From the NCBI GenBank assembly GCA_938021455.1, contig CALIGP010000130.1, positions 1-21,319 of the forward strand: DNA of 21,319 nt. Direction: 5' to 3'. The notes beneath the pieces were generated by a model that saw only the letters and a list, made by a program, of their open reading frames with translations, had not been told where the DNA came from and did not search any database. Shown one piece after another: positions 13,455 to 20,184 of the stretch. The position numbers were made by a program, and so were the translations under genes. Source of the DNA: an uncultured Lewinella sp. (GTDB taxonomy: Bacteria > Bacteroidota > Bacteroidia > Chitinophagales > Saprospiraceae). The stretch's first letter is position 1. Each line of letters starts with the position of its first letter.

Positions 13455-14699
13455 ATGAAAGACACCTTAATTCTCACCTTCTTTTGCCTTCTCCTAATCT
13501 GCGGCTGTAGCGAGAAAATCACTTCGCCACCAGACACAGATGTACCAACTACCCCCACGTCGCCGCCCGCAGTGGAAAAAGCGGCCACGGGGACTCCTCT
13601 CTTTATCGGGTATACAGAACGGGCTACTATGGAGGGTAGTTCCGTAACCAATAAGATCGTAAAAATGAGTTCCCTGCAAGAATTCACTACTGCTTTTGGC
13701 GGGGCTGCTCCCCAGGGTTCACCCCAGCCTCATTACTTACACCCAAGTGTGGTCGAGTTCTATGCTCACGGTGGAAAGACCTGTTATGTACGCTCCGTTG
13801 GGGGTTACTCCTCCCCGATTCAACGAGACGCTCTAATGGAGGCCGTAGGAACCATCGAACGAAGAGCACCTGAATCGGATATGATCCTGATCCCTGACGC
13901 CCTGGCCCTTGCGGCAGAAGACTGCTACGACGTCTATCGTTACGTACTCAATCATTGTAGCCAGGTGAAATCCTGTGTAGGAATCTTTGACATTCACGGA
14001 GGGGGTCAGGCTGGAGCCAACCAGACAGCGGCCATCGCCAATTTCAGAAGTAATATCGGAGAAGATCATCTACGCTTCGGCATCGCCTATTACCCCTGGG
14101 CAAAGACGGAAACCGGAAGCCTGCCCGTGGCAGGCATCATGGCGGGAATCATCGCGGAGACTGATCGCACCAGAGGGATTTGGACCACACCCGCTAATAA
14201 ACCTTTGCGCAGTGGTCTCTTGCCAACGATTACCATTAGCTCTGAAGAGCAGCAAGACCTGAACGTGGATGCCGTTGGCGGTAAATCCATTAATGCCATC
14301 CGGACGTTCACCGGCCAGGGGACGCTCGTTTGGGGTGGTCGTACGCTAGCCGGTAACAGCCTGGACTGGCGGTATATCTCGACCGTGAGAACCTCGCTTA
14401 TGATCGAAAACGAGCTCGCCCTACAATTGAAAGCCTACGTATTTGAACCGAATACGGCAAATACCTGGGCGACCATAAGGTCTGAGGCAGAAAACTACCT
14501 GACAGACCTCTGGAGATCGGGCGCGCTTCAGGGGGTCACCCCCGACCAGGCTTTTAGCGTCAGGATTGGCTTAGGACAAACTATGACCTCTTCGGATATT
14601 CTTGAGGGTATGCTTCTCCTGGAAGTAAATGTTGCCCTGAACCGACCAGCAGAATTCTTCACTTTTTCTTTACCGCAACAGATGCAGAAATCAAAATGA
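13455..14699 (+). CDS. Phage-tail-sheath-like domain protein with lipoprotein signal
   Basis: A 414-residue protein. Residues 1-17 form a hydrophobic signal peptide ending in ICG, with Cys18 as lipidation site, then a Pro/Thr-rich linker (about 19-45). From residue ~46 it follows contractile-tail sheath proteins of phages and extracellular injection systems: TPLFIGYTERA, LQEFTTAFGG, VVEFYAHGGKTCYVRSVGGY, VAGIMAGIIAETDRTRGIWT then TPANKPL (225-251), SINAIRTFTGQGTLVWGGRTL (278-298), WRYISTVRTSLMIENEL, EPNTANTWATIR, LWRSGALQG and the C-terminal arm VNVALNRPAEFFTFSLPQQMQ. The usual N-terminal arm (PGVYIEE type) is absent, replaced by the export signal. No tube, baseplate, ATPase or spike gene lies in the window. 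Sheath homology is strong; the exported location is predicted; the function is unknown. Confidence 0.88.
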   Translation: MKDTLILTFFCLLLICGCSEKITSPPDTDVPTTPTSPPAVEKAATGTPLFIGYTERATMEGSSVTNKIVKMSSLQEFTTAFGGAAPQGSPQPHYLHPSVVEFYAHGGKTCYVRSVGGYSSPIQRDALMEAVGTIERRAPESDMILIPDALALAAEDCYDVYRYVLNHCSQVKSCVGIFDIHGGGQAGANQTAAIANFRSNIGEDHLRFGIAYYPWAKTETGSLPVAGIMAGIIAETDRTRGIWTTPANKPLRSGLLPTITISSEEQQDLNVDAVGGKSINAIRTFTGQGTLVWGGRTLAGNSLDWRYISTVRTSLMIENELALQLKAYVFEPNTANTWATIRSEAENYLTDLWRSGALQGVTPDQAFSVRIGLGQTMTSSDILEGMLLLEVNVALNRPAEFFTFSLPQQMQKSK

Positions 14700-14728
14700 T
14701 TACCGGGGTTTCTTAGCGCCACCGCTTC

Positions 14729-14896
14729 TAGTGGTCTGTCAAACCTAAATATGGTAGTAGCCTGCGGCATCTTTTTGCGCCTGACGGCGTTGCTCAAATC
14801 CTCATTTAGCTAGGGCTAAACTTGGGTTTGAGCGCCTTGTCAGGCCCAAAAACCTACCAGCACTCTACCACCAATTTAAGTGTTGACAAACCACTA
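14729..14896. mobile_element. MITE-like palindromic element with TA flanks
   Basis: Terminal inverted repeats at 14731-14760 and 14865-14894 match at 23 of 30 positions and begin GTGGTYTGTCAA. TA dinucleotides flank both ends (14729-14730 and 14895-14896), as expected for Tc1/mariner-IS630-type insertion. The interior is also a long imperfect palindrome: GCCTGAC with GTCAGGC, GCTCAAA with TTTGAGC, and TTTAGC with GCTAAA. It is non-coding and 164 bp between the TAs. The parental transposase is not in the window. The family link is inferred only from the TA flanks. Confidence 0.65.
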
Positions 14897-15159
14897 GCCA
14901 ATTCGGTAAGCTTTAACCAATTCTATAAACCGTATCCAGTAACTACTTCCCAGGGGGAGAGTGCCAGGCGATGATACTTGATTAGAAAATATGGGTGGTG
15001 AACATCGTAGAGCCCAGCAGGTGCTTCGCCATTGTAGAGTAAGTACAGTTTTATGATTAATCCTCCCCTGTTTTTGTCACCCAAACAGTTTCCTTGACAA
15101 TTTAACATTACTTTTAGTTTGCTTCCCTCTATTTTGGCATCCGTAATCTATCAACCCCA
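14897..15159. other. Intergenic leader region before the TPR/HTH gene
   Basis: No gene seen. It is AT-rich towards the end. A weak promoter-like pair, TTGA (15094-15097) and TTAGTTTG (15114-15121), is separated by 16 bases. If used, it would start RNA close to 15128, just before the in-frame signal-peptide codons that begin near 15160. Confidence 0.4.
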
Positions 15160-15210
15160 ATTATCAGGTACTTTCTCTTTCTCCTACTCATCTCCTTTAC
15201 GGGAGGTGAT

Positions 15211-16821
15211 ATGCTCTCAGGACAAACCCCAAAACGTATAAAAACGGACAGCTTACTAAAGCTGCTCGAGGTAAATAATGCCCTAAACGAAACACGGGTT
15301 GACCGCCTTAATGAATTAGGGTACGAGTATTGGATCGTTGACCCTGGCCAGTCCATTAAGTACGGTAATCAAGCCCTCGAGATTGCCAAAGTTCTTCCTT
15401 ACGAATCTGGTATTGCCTATGCTAACCGAATCATTGGAGTAGCTCACTGGGCACAAGGGAACCTGGACCTCGCTTTCCGTTTTTTGATCGCCGCTCGCAG
15501 AGGCTACCAACAATTAGGAGATTCGCTCAGTGTTGCGAACAGTAGCCTGAACCTGGGGATGGCTTATGCGGACCAACGAAATTATGATCTGGCTGCGCAA
15601 AATTACGAGGAGGCATTAAGTGTCTTCCGCCAGAAGGGGAAAGATTCCCGCATTGCTACTACCTATTCAAAAATTGCCGACCTGCTAATTTTGCAAAAAA
15701 AGCACGCCCCTGCTTTTGATTACCTAAATCAAGCCCTTGTTATTCATCGGCAGACAGGTTTCCTTTACGGCGTTGCTGAAGCAAACCAAAAGCTTGGTCA
15801 GCTTTCCTCAGCCCAGAAGGAGTGGGATGATGCCATTTCCTATTTCCTCCTGGCTGCAGACGCCGGAAAACAACGTAACGATCAGGTTGGGCTGGCGGCA
15901 AATTATCTCGGCATCGGAAAGGCCTACTTTGCTAAGAAAGACCTGAAGCTAGCCAACAACTACCTGAACCGCGCGCGACAGCTTGCCGAAAAATTCGGCC
16001 TTCAGGCGATCCGGAGGGATGTCTATCTGGCCTTTAAAGAATTAGAATCCCGACGGGGCAATTACCCGAAAGCATTGCAGTTTACAGACCTTTACCTCAA
16101 CGTCAAAGATTCTTTATTTAACCGTGAAAAGTCTAATCTGATCGCTAATATGGAGGCGCGCAGAGTATACGAAGCACAAGAAGAAGAACTCGTTCTCGCT
16201 CAGAAGAACCTCGACATTATGGTGCAACAGGATAAGGTCAGCACCCTCACTAAATGGTTGCTCATCCTTAGCCTGTTAACCGCCATTACCATTGCCTACG
16301 CGATGCTGTCTCGTAAGAACAAAGTCATTGCCAGCAAAGGAGTCGATCTTCAGAAAGCCAACCTTCGGGGAGACAATTTAGAAACAGCGCTTAAGAGCAA
16401 AGAACAGGAATTGACCTCCTACACCCTAAATTTCGTACATAAAAACGAAGGCATTTCAGAGCTAAAGCAGCTTATCCAAAATCTCAGTAAGCGAGTCGAT
16501 ACGCAACACCGTACAGAACTTAAAGCCATCGTTAGAAAACTAGACAGATTACTGCGAGTAGATGAAGATTGGGCTGATTTCCGACGCCATTTCGAAAGTG
16601 TTCACCCAGACCTAATCAACCGGCTGGGAGAAGACTATCCAGGGCTAACCAGTAATGAATTCCGCCTCATCGCCCTGATCAGGCTAAACCTTTCAACGAA
16701 GGAAATAAGCTCCGTGCTCGGAATTTCTCCTGACAGTGTAAAAACCGCTCGCTACCGGCTGAGAAAAAAGCTCAACCTCGACACACAGAAAAACCTGTTC
16801 GACTTTTTGCGGCAATATTAA
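15211..16821 (+). CDS. TPR / transmembrane / HTH (LuxR-like) regulator
   Basis: From the first ATG the protein has 536 residues. About residues 60-300 hold roughly six TPR units (for example SSLNLGMAYADQRNYDLAAQNYEEAL and AANYLGIGKAYFAKKDLKLANNYLNRA). A coiled coil follows, then one membrane segment at ~348-367 (WLLILSLLTAITIAYAML), a cytosolic coiled coil (~375-460), and a C-terminal helix-turn-helix at ~480-536 (LTSNEFRLIALIRLNLSTKEISSVLGISPDSVKTARYRLRKKL). This is a common Bacteroidota architecture in which the outer TPR part senses and the inner HTH binds DNA. The codons just before the ATG, from about 15160, encode RYFLFLLLISFTGGD, an obvious signal peptide, so translation probably begins upstream at a non-ATG codon (ATT at 15160 is best placed). 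It lies directly upstream of the operon at 17349-20048. Confidence 0.88.
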   Translation: MLSGQTPKRIKTDSLLKLLEVNNALNETRVDRLNELGYEYWIVDPGQSIKYGNQALEIAKVLPYESGIAYANRIIGVAHWAQGNLDLAFRFLIAARRGYQQLGDSLSVANSSLNLGMAYADQRNYDLAAQNYEEALSVFRQKGKDSRIATTYSKIADLLILQKKHAPAFDYLNQALVIHRQTGFLYGVAEANQKLGQLSSAQKEWDDAISYFLLAADAGKQRNDQVGLAANYLGIGKAYFAKKDLKLANNYLNRARQLAEKFGLQAIRRDVYLAFKELESRRGNYPKALQFTDLYLNVKDSLFNREKSNLIANMEARRVYEAQEEELVLAQKNLDIMVQQDKVSTLTKWLLILSLLTAITIAYAMLSRKNKVIASKGVDLQKANLRGDNLETALKSKEQELTSYTLNFVHKNEGISELKQLIQNLSKRVDTQHRTELKAIVRKLDRLLRVDEDWADFRRHFESVHPDLINRLGEDYPGLTSNEFRLIALIRLNLSTKEISSVLGISPDSVKTARYRLRKKLNLDTQKNLFDFLRQY

Positions 16822-17348
16822 TGGCCAGGGTCCGCTATGATTTCTACTTGAGTAGGAACCAATATTGAAAGCTCTGGACCCGTAATTCCGGTTACGCAAC
16901 TTTCTAATGCCCAGGCTTCAGTTCACCCCAAAACCGGCGTGGTAGCGCCAGGTACCTCCGCTTCGTTCAGCAGAACAACAAAGGATAGTTCCAGGCTTTA
17001 AAAACAGTTCCGTCTACCCTTGACGACCGCTCTTCGACCTTAAAGAGCTCCTGAAATCAGATAAATCACGGTGCTTTCCAATTTTGGGAAACACCCTTTC
17101 TGTGTTCACCCTTCGAACTCGCATAATAATCTGACAAACAGATAGATAACACCCGAAAGCATTTACTCTGTCTACCCAAAAAGTACGCGCTGTCTATCAT
17201 AAGTCACCCCCGATTAAGGTGTATGTACACCTAACGTAACCACCTCTTTTTAGGACTCAGGACTTCAGCCCTCCACTTTTGCTAAAGGAGCTGGAGAGTT
17301 TAAATCATCCGGCCCACGGAAAACCTGTCTTAATCAAAAACCAATTTC
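16822..17348. other. 527-bp gap before the four-gene operon
   Basis: No coding frame of merit on either strand. It contains a small hairpin GGCG-N6-CGCC (about 16938-16951), the perfect palindrome at 17217-17232, and a promoter-like CACTTTTG (17274-17281, one mismatch to TAnnTTTG) about 67 bases before the ATG at 17349. Several TCTGTCTA/CAGATAG-like words occur between 17130 and 17200. Confidence 0.5.
17217..17232. promoter_or_regulatory. Perfect palindrome, candidate operator
   Basis: AGGTGTA-TG-TACACCT is a perfect dyad of two 7-bp arms around TG, 116 bases before the start at 17349 and about 40 bases before the promoter-like CACTTTTG. A short, compact palindrome in this position fits a dimeric regulator site. 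The HTH regulator encoded just upstream is the obvious candidate, which is inference. Confidence 0.45.
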
Positions 17349-18140
17349 ATGAGAAAGCTACTGATAGCTAGTTTCCTTTTCTCCCTTTTACTATTCCCCC
17401 TTTCCTGCACCTATGACAAATTTGATGAGGTCGAAGAATGTGATAATAGTCTGATGGCTTCCCTGGCCGATCAAACGTCTTCTGCTTGTGGAATTGCTTC
17501 CGGTAGTATTACCGCAGCGGTCATTGGAGAGACTGCTGGCACTCCCGTCACCTTCAGCCTTAATGGTTCCAGCTTTCAGGATGACCCAGAGTTTACCGAC
17601 CTGGCTGCTGGCACCTATTCGTTGACCGTTAAACAAGGCATTTGCACCTCAACGCTTGAGATTACACTGGAGAACGCCGAGGGCCTCAAAGCTGCTGCCG
17701 AAGCGACCCCTTCTAACTGTGGTACAGCTTCCGGATCCATTGCCGTAACAACAACGGACGCTAGCGGAGCGGTAAGCTTTTCCCTTAATGGAGGTACAGC
17801 GCAAACCTCCGCCACCTTTACCGGCCTCGCACCGGGCAATTATCAGATAGATGTCGTAGACGAAATTGGCTGCCAGGTGAATCTGGAGGTAGCCATTCTA
17901 TCCACCGTTGCTTTTGCTGAAATAGAAGCCATTGTCACTTCGTCTTGCGCCATTAGTGGCTGCCACGCAGGAAACGTATCTCCGGATTTCCGGGTAAGAG
18001 AGAATATCCTCAGTAGGTCTGGCCGTATTGGTGTCCGCACGGGCAACAACTCTATGCCACCGCCCAGTAGCGGCAACTCGCTTTCGCAGTCAAACATCGA
18101 CGCTATTGCCTGCTGGATCACAGACGGTGCCCCGGAATAA
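17349..18140 (+). CDS. SprB-repeat lipoprotein with C-terminal haem-type (CX4CH) domain
   Basis: A 263-residue protein. The signal peptide ends in PLSC, so Cys20 is probably lipidated. Two SprB-type repeats follow at ~43-108 and ~119-184 (ACGIASGSITA...FSLNG...FTDLAAGTYSLTV; NCGTASGSIAV...FSLNGG...FTGLAPGNYQIDVVD). The C-terminal ~75 residues resemble small cytochrome-c-like domains: SSCAISGCHAG (Cys200, Cys205, His206), then NSMPPPSSGNSLSQSNIDAIACWITDGAP with Met236 as possible distal ligand. The spacing is CX4CH, not CX2CH, and a third cysteine, Cys255, precedes the conserved Trp, so covalent haem is likely but unproven. First gene of a four-gene set, with gaps of 40, 22 and 7 bases. Confidence 0.82.
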   Translation: MRKLLIASFLFSLLLFPLSCTYDKFDEVEECDNSLMASLADQTSSACGIASGSITAAVIGETAGTPVTFSLNGSSFQDDPEFTDLAAGTYSLTVKQGICTSTLEITLENAEGLKAAAEATPSNCGTASGSIAVTTTDASGAVSFSLNGGTAQTSATFTGLAPGNYQIDVVDEIGCQVNLEVAILSTVAFAEIEAIVTSSCAISGCHAGNVSPDFRVRENILSRSGRIGVRTGNNSMPPPSSGNSLSQSNIDAIACWITDGAPE

Positions 18141-18180
18141 CCCGTCTCAGCCCTAACCACCAGTCTTCAATACTACCACC

Positions 18181-18600
18181 ATGTCAAAATTATTAAAATT
18201 TGGCCTACCACTACTCGTAGTGGGCGGGCTGCTTGCCTTCAAATTGGCGCAGCCTAAAGGCCCGCTGGACATCCATAGTGCGCCCACTGAGGTCACCATA
18301 AACGCCGGGAGCCTCTACCAAGCTTTCGAGGCCGACGAAATGGCCGCCAACCGTAAATACGCAGGTAAAGTAATCGAGGTGAGCGGTGCCTTAAGCTCCA
18401 TTAGTCAGGACGACAACGGACACTATGTTATGAGCCTATCTGCCGACAGTCCCTTGGGCCAAATCACCTGCAACCTGGCTCCAAAGGAGCCTAATCCTAC
18501 AACGACCTCTGCCATCGGCCAATCCGTCATCATCAAAGGCGTATGCACCGGATATCTCTTCGATGTCGTGTTGGACAACGCTACCCTCCTTTCAAAATAA
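18181..18600 (+). CDS. OB-fold (tRNA_anti-like) membrane-anchored protein
   Basis: A 139-residue protein with one N-terminal hydrophobic segment (residues 5-22, LKFGLPLLVVGGLLAFKL), either a signal anchor or an uncleaved signal. The rest fits the tRNA_anti-like OB-fold family: LYQAFEADEMAANRKYAGKVIEVSGALSSI, a strand with SADSPLGQITCNL, then IGQSVIIKGVCTGYLFDVVLDNATL. Despite the family name, exported versions are not expected to bind tRNA, and their role is unknown. Cys in ITCNL and in KGVCTG could pair. The gene follows the SprB/haem lipoprotein gene by 40 bases and precedes yceI by 22, which supports co-transcription. Confidence 0.83.
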   Translation: MSKLLKFGLPLLVVGGLLAFKLAQPKGPLDIHSAPTEVTINAGSLYQAFEADEMAANRKYAGKVIEVSGALSSISQDDNGHYVMSLSADSPLGQITCNLAPKEPNPTTTSAIGQSVIIKGVCTGYLFDVVLDNATLLSK

Positions 18601-18622
18601 TCCCTTTAAAAAACTAAGTACC

Positions 18623-19174
18623 ATGAAGTTTCCAATCTTATTTTCCATCCTCTTCCTGTCCGTTTCGATGGCAGCACAAAGCCCGCTCATCACGAAAGAT
18701 GGCACTACGACCTTCTTTTCTCACTCTCCGATTGAGGACATCGAAGCCATCAACGATAAAACGACGGCAGCAATCAACTTTGTCAAAGGCGACGTAGTCG
18801 TAAAAATGCTCATCAAGCATTTCACCTTCGAGAATGCCCTGATGCAAGAGCACTTCAACGAAAATTACATGGAGTCGGAGAAATTCCCAGCGGCTATTTT
18901 CAAGGGTAAGCTTGTTTCTGACAATGCCATTGACCTAAGCCAGGACGGCAGCTACGAGGTGACGCTTGATGGGCAATTAACGATTCGAGGCATCAGTACT
19001 CCGCTAGAAGCCCCAGCCACCATTACGGTCTCCGGAGATCAGGTTAGTGCCACAACGGTCTTCATTGCCCGCCCGGCAGAATACGACATCAAAATCCCGG
19101 CAGTCGTCATCAAAAACATCGCCGAAGAGATTAAGGTATCGACCTCTTTGACTTTCACTATCGCCAAGAAATAA
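18623..19174 (+). CDS. YceI-family periplasmic protein
   Basis: A 183-residue protein with a signal peptide (MKFPILFSILFLSVSMAAQ). YceI proteins form a lipocalin-like barrel that binds polyisoprenoid chains such as ubiquinone-8 or related lipids. Motifs match: TTTFFSHSPIEDIEAINDKTTAAINF, then IKHFTFENALMQEHFNENYMESEKFPAAIFKG, a highly typical block, then YEVTLDGQLTIRGISTPLEAPATITV. The frame is open 20 codons upstream into the previous gene, but the ATG at 18623 places the signal peptide correctly. It is the third gene of the set, next to a haem-type lipoprotein, so a role in quinone or isoprenoid-linked periplasmic redox is plausible. Confidence 0.93.
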   Translation: MKFPILFSILFLSVSMAAQSPLITKDGTTTFFSHSPIEDIEAINDKTTAAINFVKGDVVVKMLIKHFTFENALMQEHFNENYMESEKFPAAIFKGKLVSDNAIDLSQDGSYEVTLDGQLTIRGISTPLEAPATITVSGDQVSATTVFIARPAEYDIKIPAVVIKNIAEEIKVSTSLTFTIAKK

Positions 19175-19181
19175 GCTGTCC

Positions 19182-20048
19182 ATGAAAATCAATTTCCTCC
19201 TTACACTGCTTCTTACTATCCTCTCCTTTGCACCTGCGACCGCGCAAGAAGAAGACCTGCTTTCTCTGCTGGAGGAAGCGACCCCGGAAGAAGCATCGCT
19301 TACCCCCTCGTCTTTCAAAGGAAGCCGGCTGATTAATGGCCACACCATTATGACTCGTCGTAAAGGCAGCCTGGAATTCCTGATTGCTCACCGGTTCGGG
19401 CGACTAAATTCCGGCGCCTACGAACTATTTGGACTCGACAATGCGAATGTCCGATTCGGCATCGATTATGGCCTGACGGACCGGCTTACCGCCGGCTTCG
19501 GACGCAACTCCTTCGAAAAGACTTTCGACGGATTTGCGAAGTATGCTCTTCTGCAACAACAGACCGGCGTGAAGAATATTCCTTTATCCGTGACCGCCTT
19601 TGCTAGTGCCGCCATTAAATCGCTCCGCCCCATCGACCCCAATACTGAAATCGCTTTCTCCGAACGCTTGTCTTATACGTATCAGCTGCTCATTGCCCGC
19701 AAGGTAAATAGTAAACTATCCCTGCAGGTGATGCCAACGCTGATACACTTTAACACCGTAAGCAGTGCACGGGAGAACGACTTGATCGCCCTGGGTCTGG
19801 GGGGGAGAATGTTGCTAACGAAGCGCCTGTCCATCAATGCCGAGTATTACTACCGGACAAGTGAACGAGAGCTGGACACCTACGATGCCATTGCCATCGG
19901 CATTGATCTGGAGACCGGCGGCCACGTCTTTCAGCTGCAGTTTACCAATAGCCGCTCGATGAATGAGAAGGGCTTCATCCGGGAAACGACCGGCGATTTC
20001 TTCAATGGTGACATTCATTTTGGCTTCAATATCACCAGAACATTTTAG
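19182..20048 (+). CDS. DUF5777-type outer-membrane barrel protein
   Basis: A 288-residue protein with a signal peptide (residues 1-21, ending APATAQ), then an acidic stretch (EEDLLSLLEEATPEEA). A long alternating beta pattern of outer-membrane barrels follows, beginning FKGSRLINGHTIMTRRKGSLEFLIAHRFGRLNSG and including DYGLTDRLTAGFGRNSFEKTFDGFAKYALLQQ, typical of DUF5777. It ends in FGFNITRTF with a terminal Phe, as in barrel proteins. Only seven bases separate it from yceI, so it is co-transcribed. The family has no settled function; its repeated pairing with YceI and cytochrome-like genes in Bacteroidota is from memory and points to an envelope redox or lipid role. Confidence 0.86.
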   Translation: MKINFLLTLLLTILSFAPATAQEEDLLSLLEEATPEEASLTPSSFKGSRLINGHTIMTRRKGSLEFLIAHRFGRLNSGAYELFGLDNANVRFGIDYGLTDRLTAGFGRNSFEKTFDGFAKYALLQQQTGVKNIPLSVTAFASAAIKSLRPIDPNTEIAFSERLSYTYQLLIARKVNSKLSLQVMPTLIHFNTVSSARENDLIALGLGGRMLLTKRLSINAEYYYRTSERELDTYDAIAIGIDLETGGHVFQLQFTNSRSMNEKGFIRETTGDFFNGDIHFGFNITRTF

Positions 20049-20120
20049 CCTTTTTATCTCTGTTTAATCCTCTGGCTGGCTGTCTACAGTTTTCTCTCAT
20101 AATCACAACAGAATTGACTG

Positions 20121-20160
20121 GTTTTTTTCACCCGATGGATCACCATCGGGATAGAAAAAC
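20121..20160. other. Hairpin in leader of the HYR-repeat gene
   Basis: CCCGATGG-ATCA-CCATCGGG (20131-20150) is a perfect 8-bp stem. Outside a symmetric 4-nt internal loop (TTCA against ATAG), GTTTTT (20121-20126) pairs with AAAAAC (20155-20160). It lies 72 bases after the DUF5777 stop and 24 bases before the next ATG. There is no T-run after the stem, so it is either an imperfect terminator or a 5'-leader structure. Confidence 0.5.
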
Positions 20161-20184
20161 TATGTCTCCAGCTATCCTACAATT

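Noticed and set aside
13455..14699. Remnant prophage or injection-system cluster around the sheath gene
   Set aside because: Neighbours on both sides are a GntP permease and a TPR regulator. No other phage-type gene, integrase or attachment repeat is visible.
16813..16881. CAATATT/AATATTG and GGGTCC/GGACCC in crossing order after the TPR gene, as an RNA pseudoknot
   Set aside because: The arms are only 6-7 bp, AATATT is itself palindromic, and the first arm overlaps the stop codon. Chance is a sufficient explanation.
18563..18622. Earlier start of the YceI gene overlapping the OB-fold gene
   Set aside because: The ATG at 18623 gives a clean signal peptide; the 20 extra codons are the OB-fold gene read in another frame.
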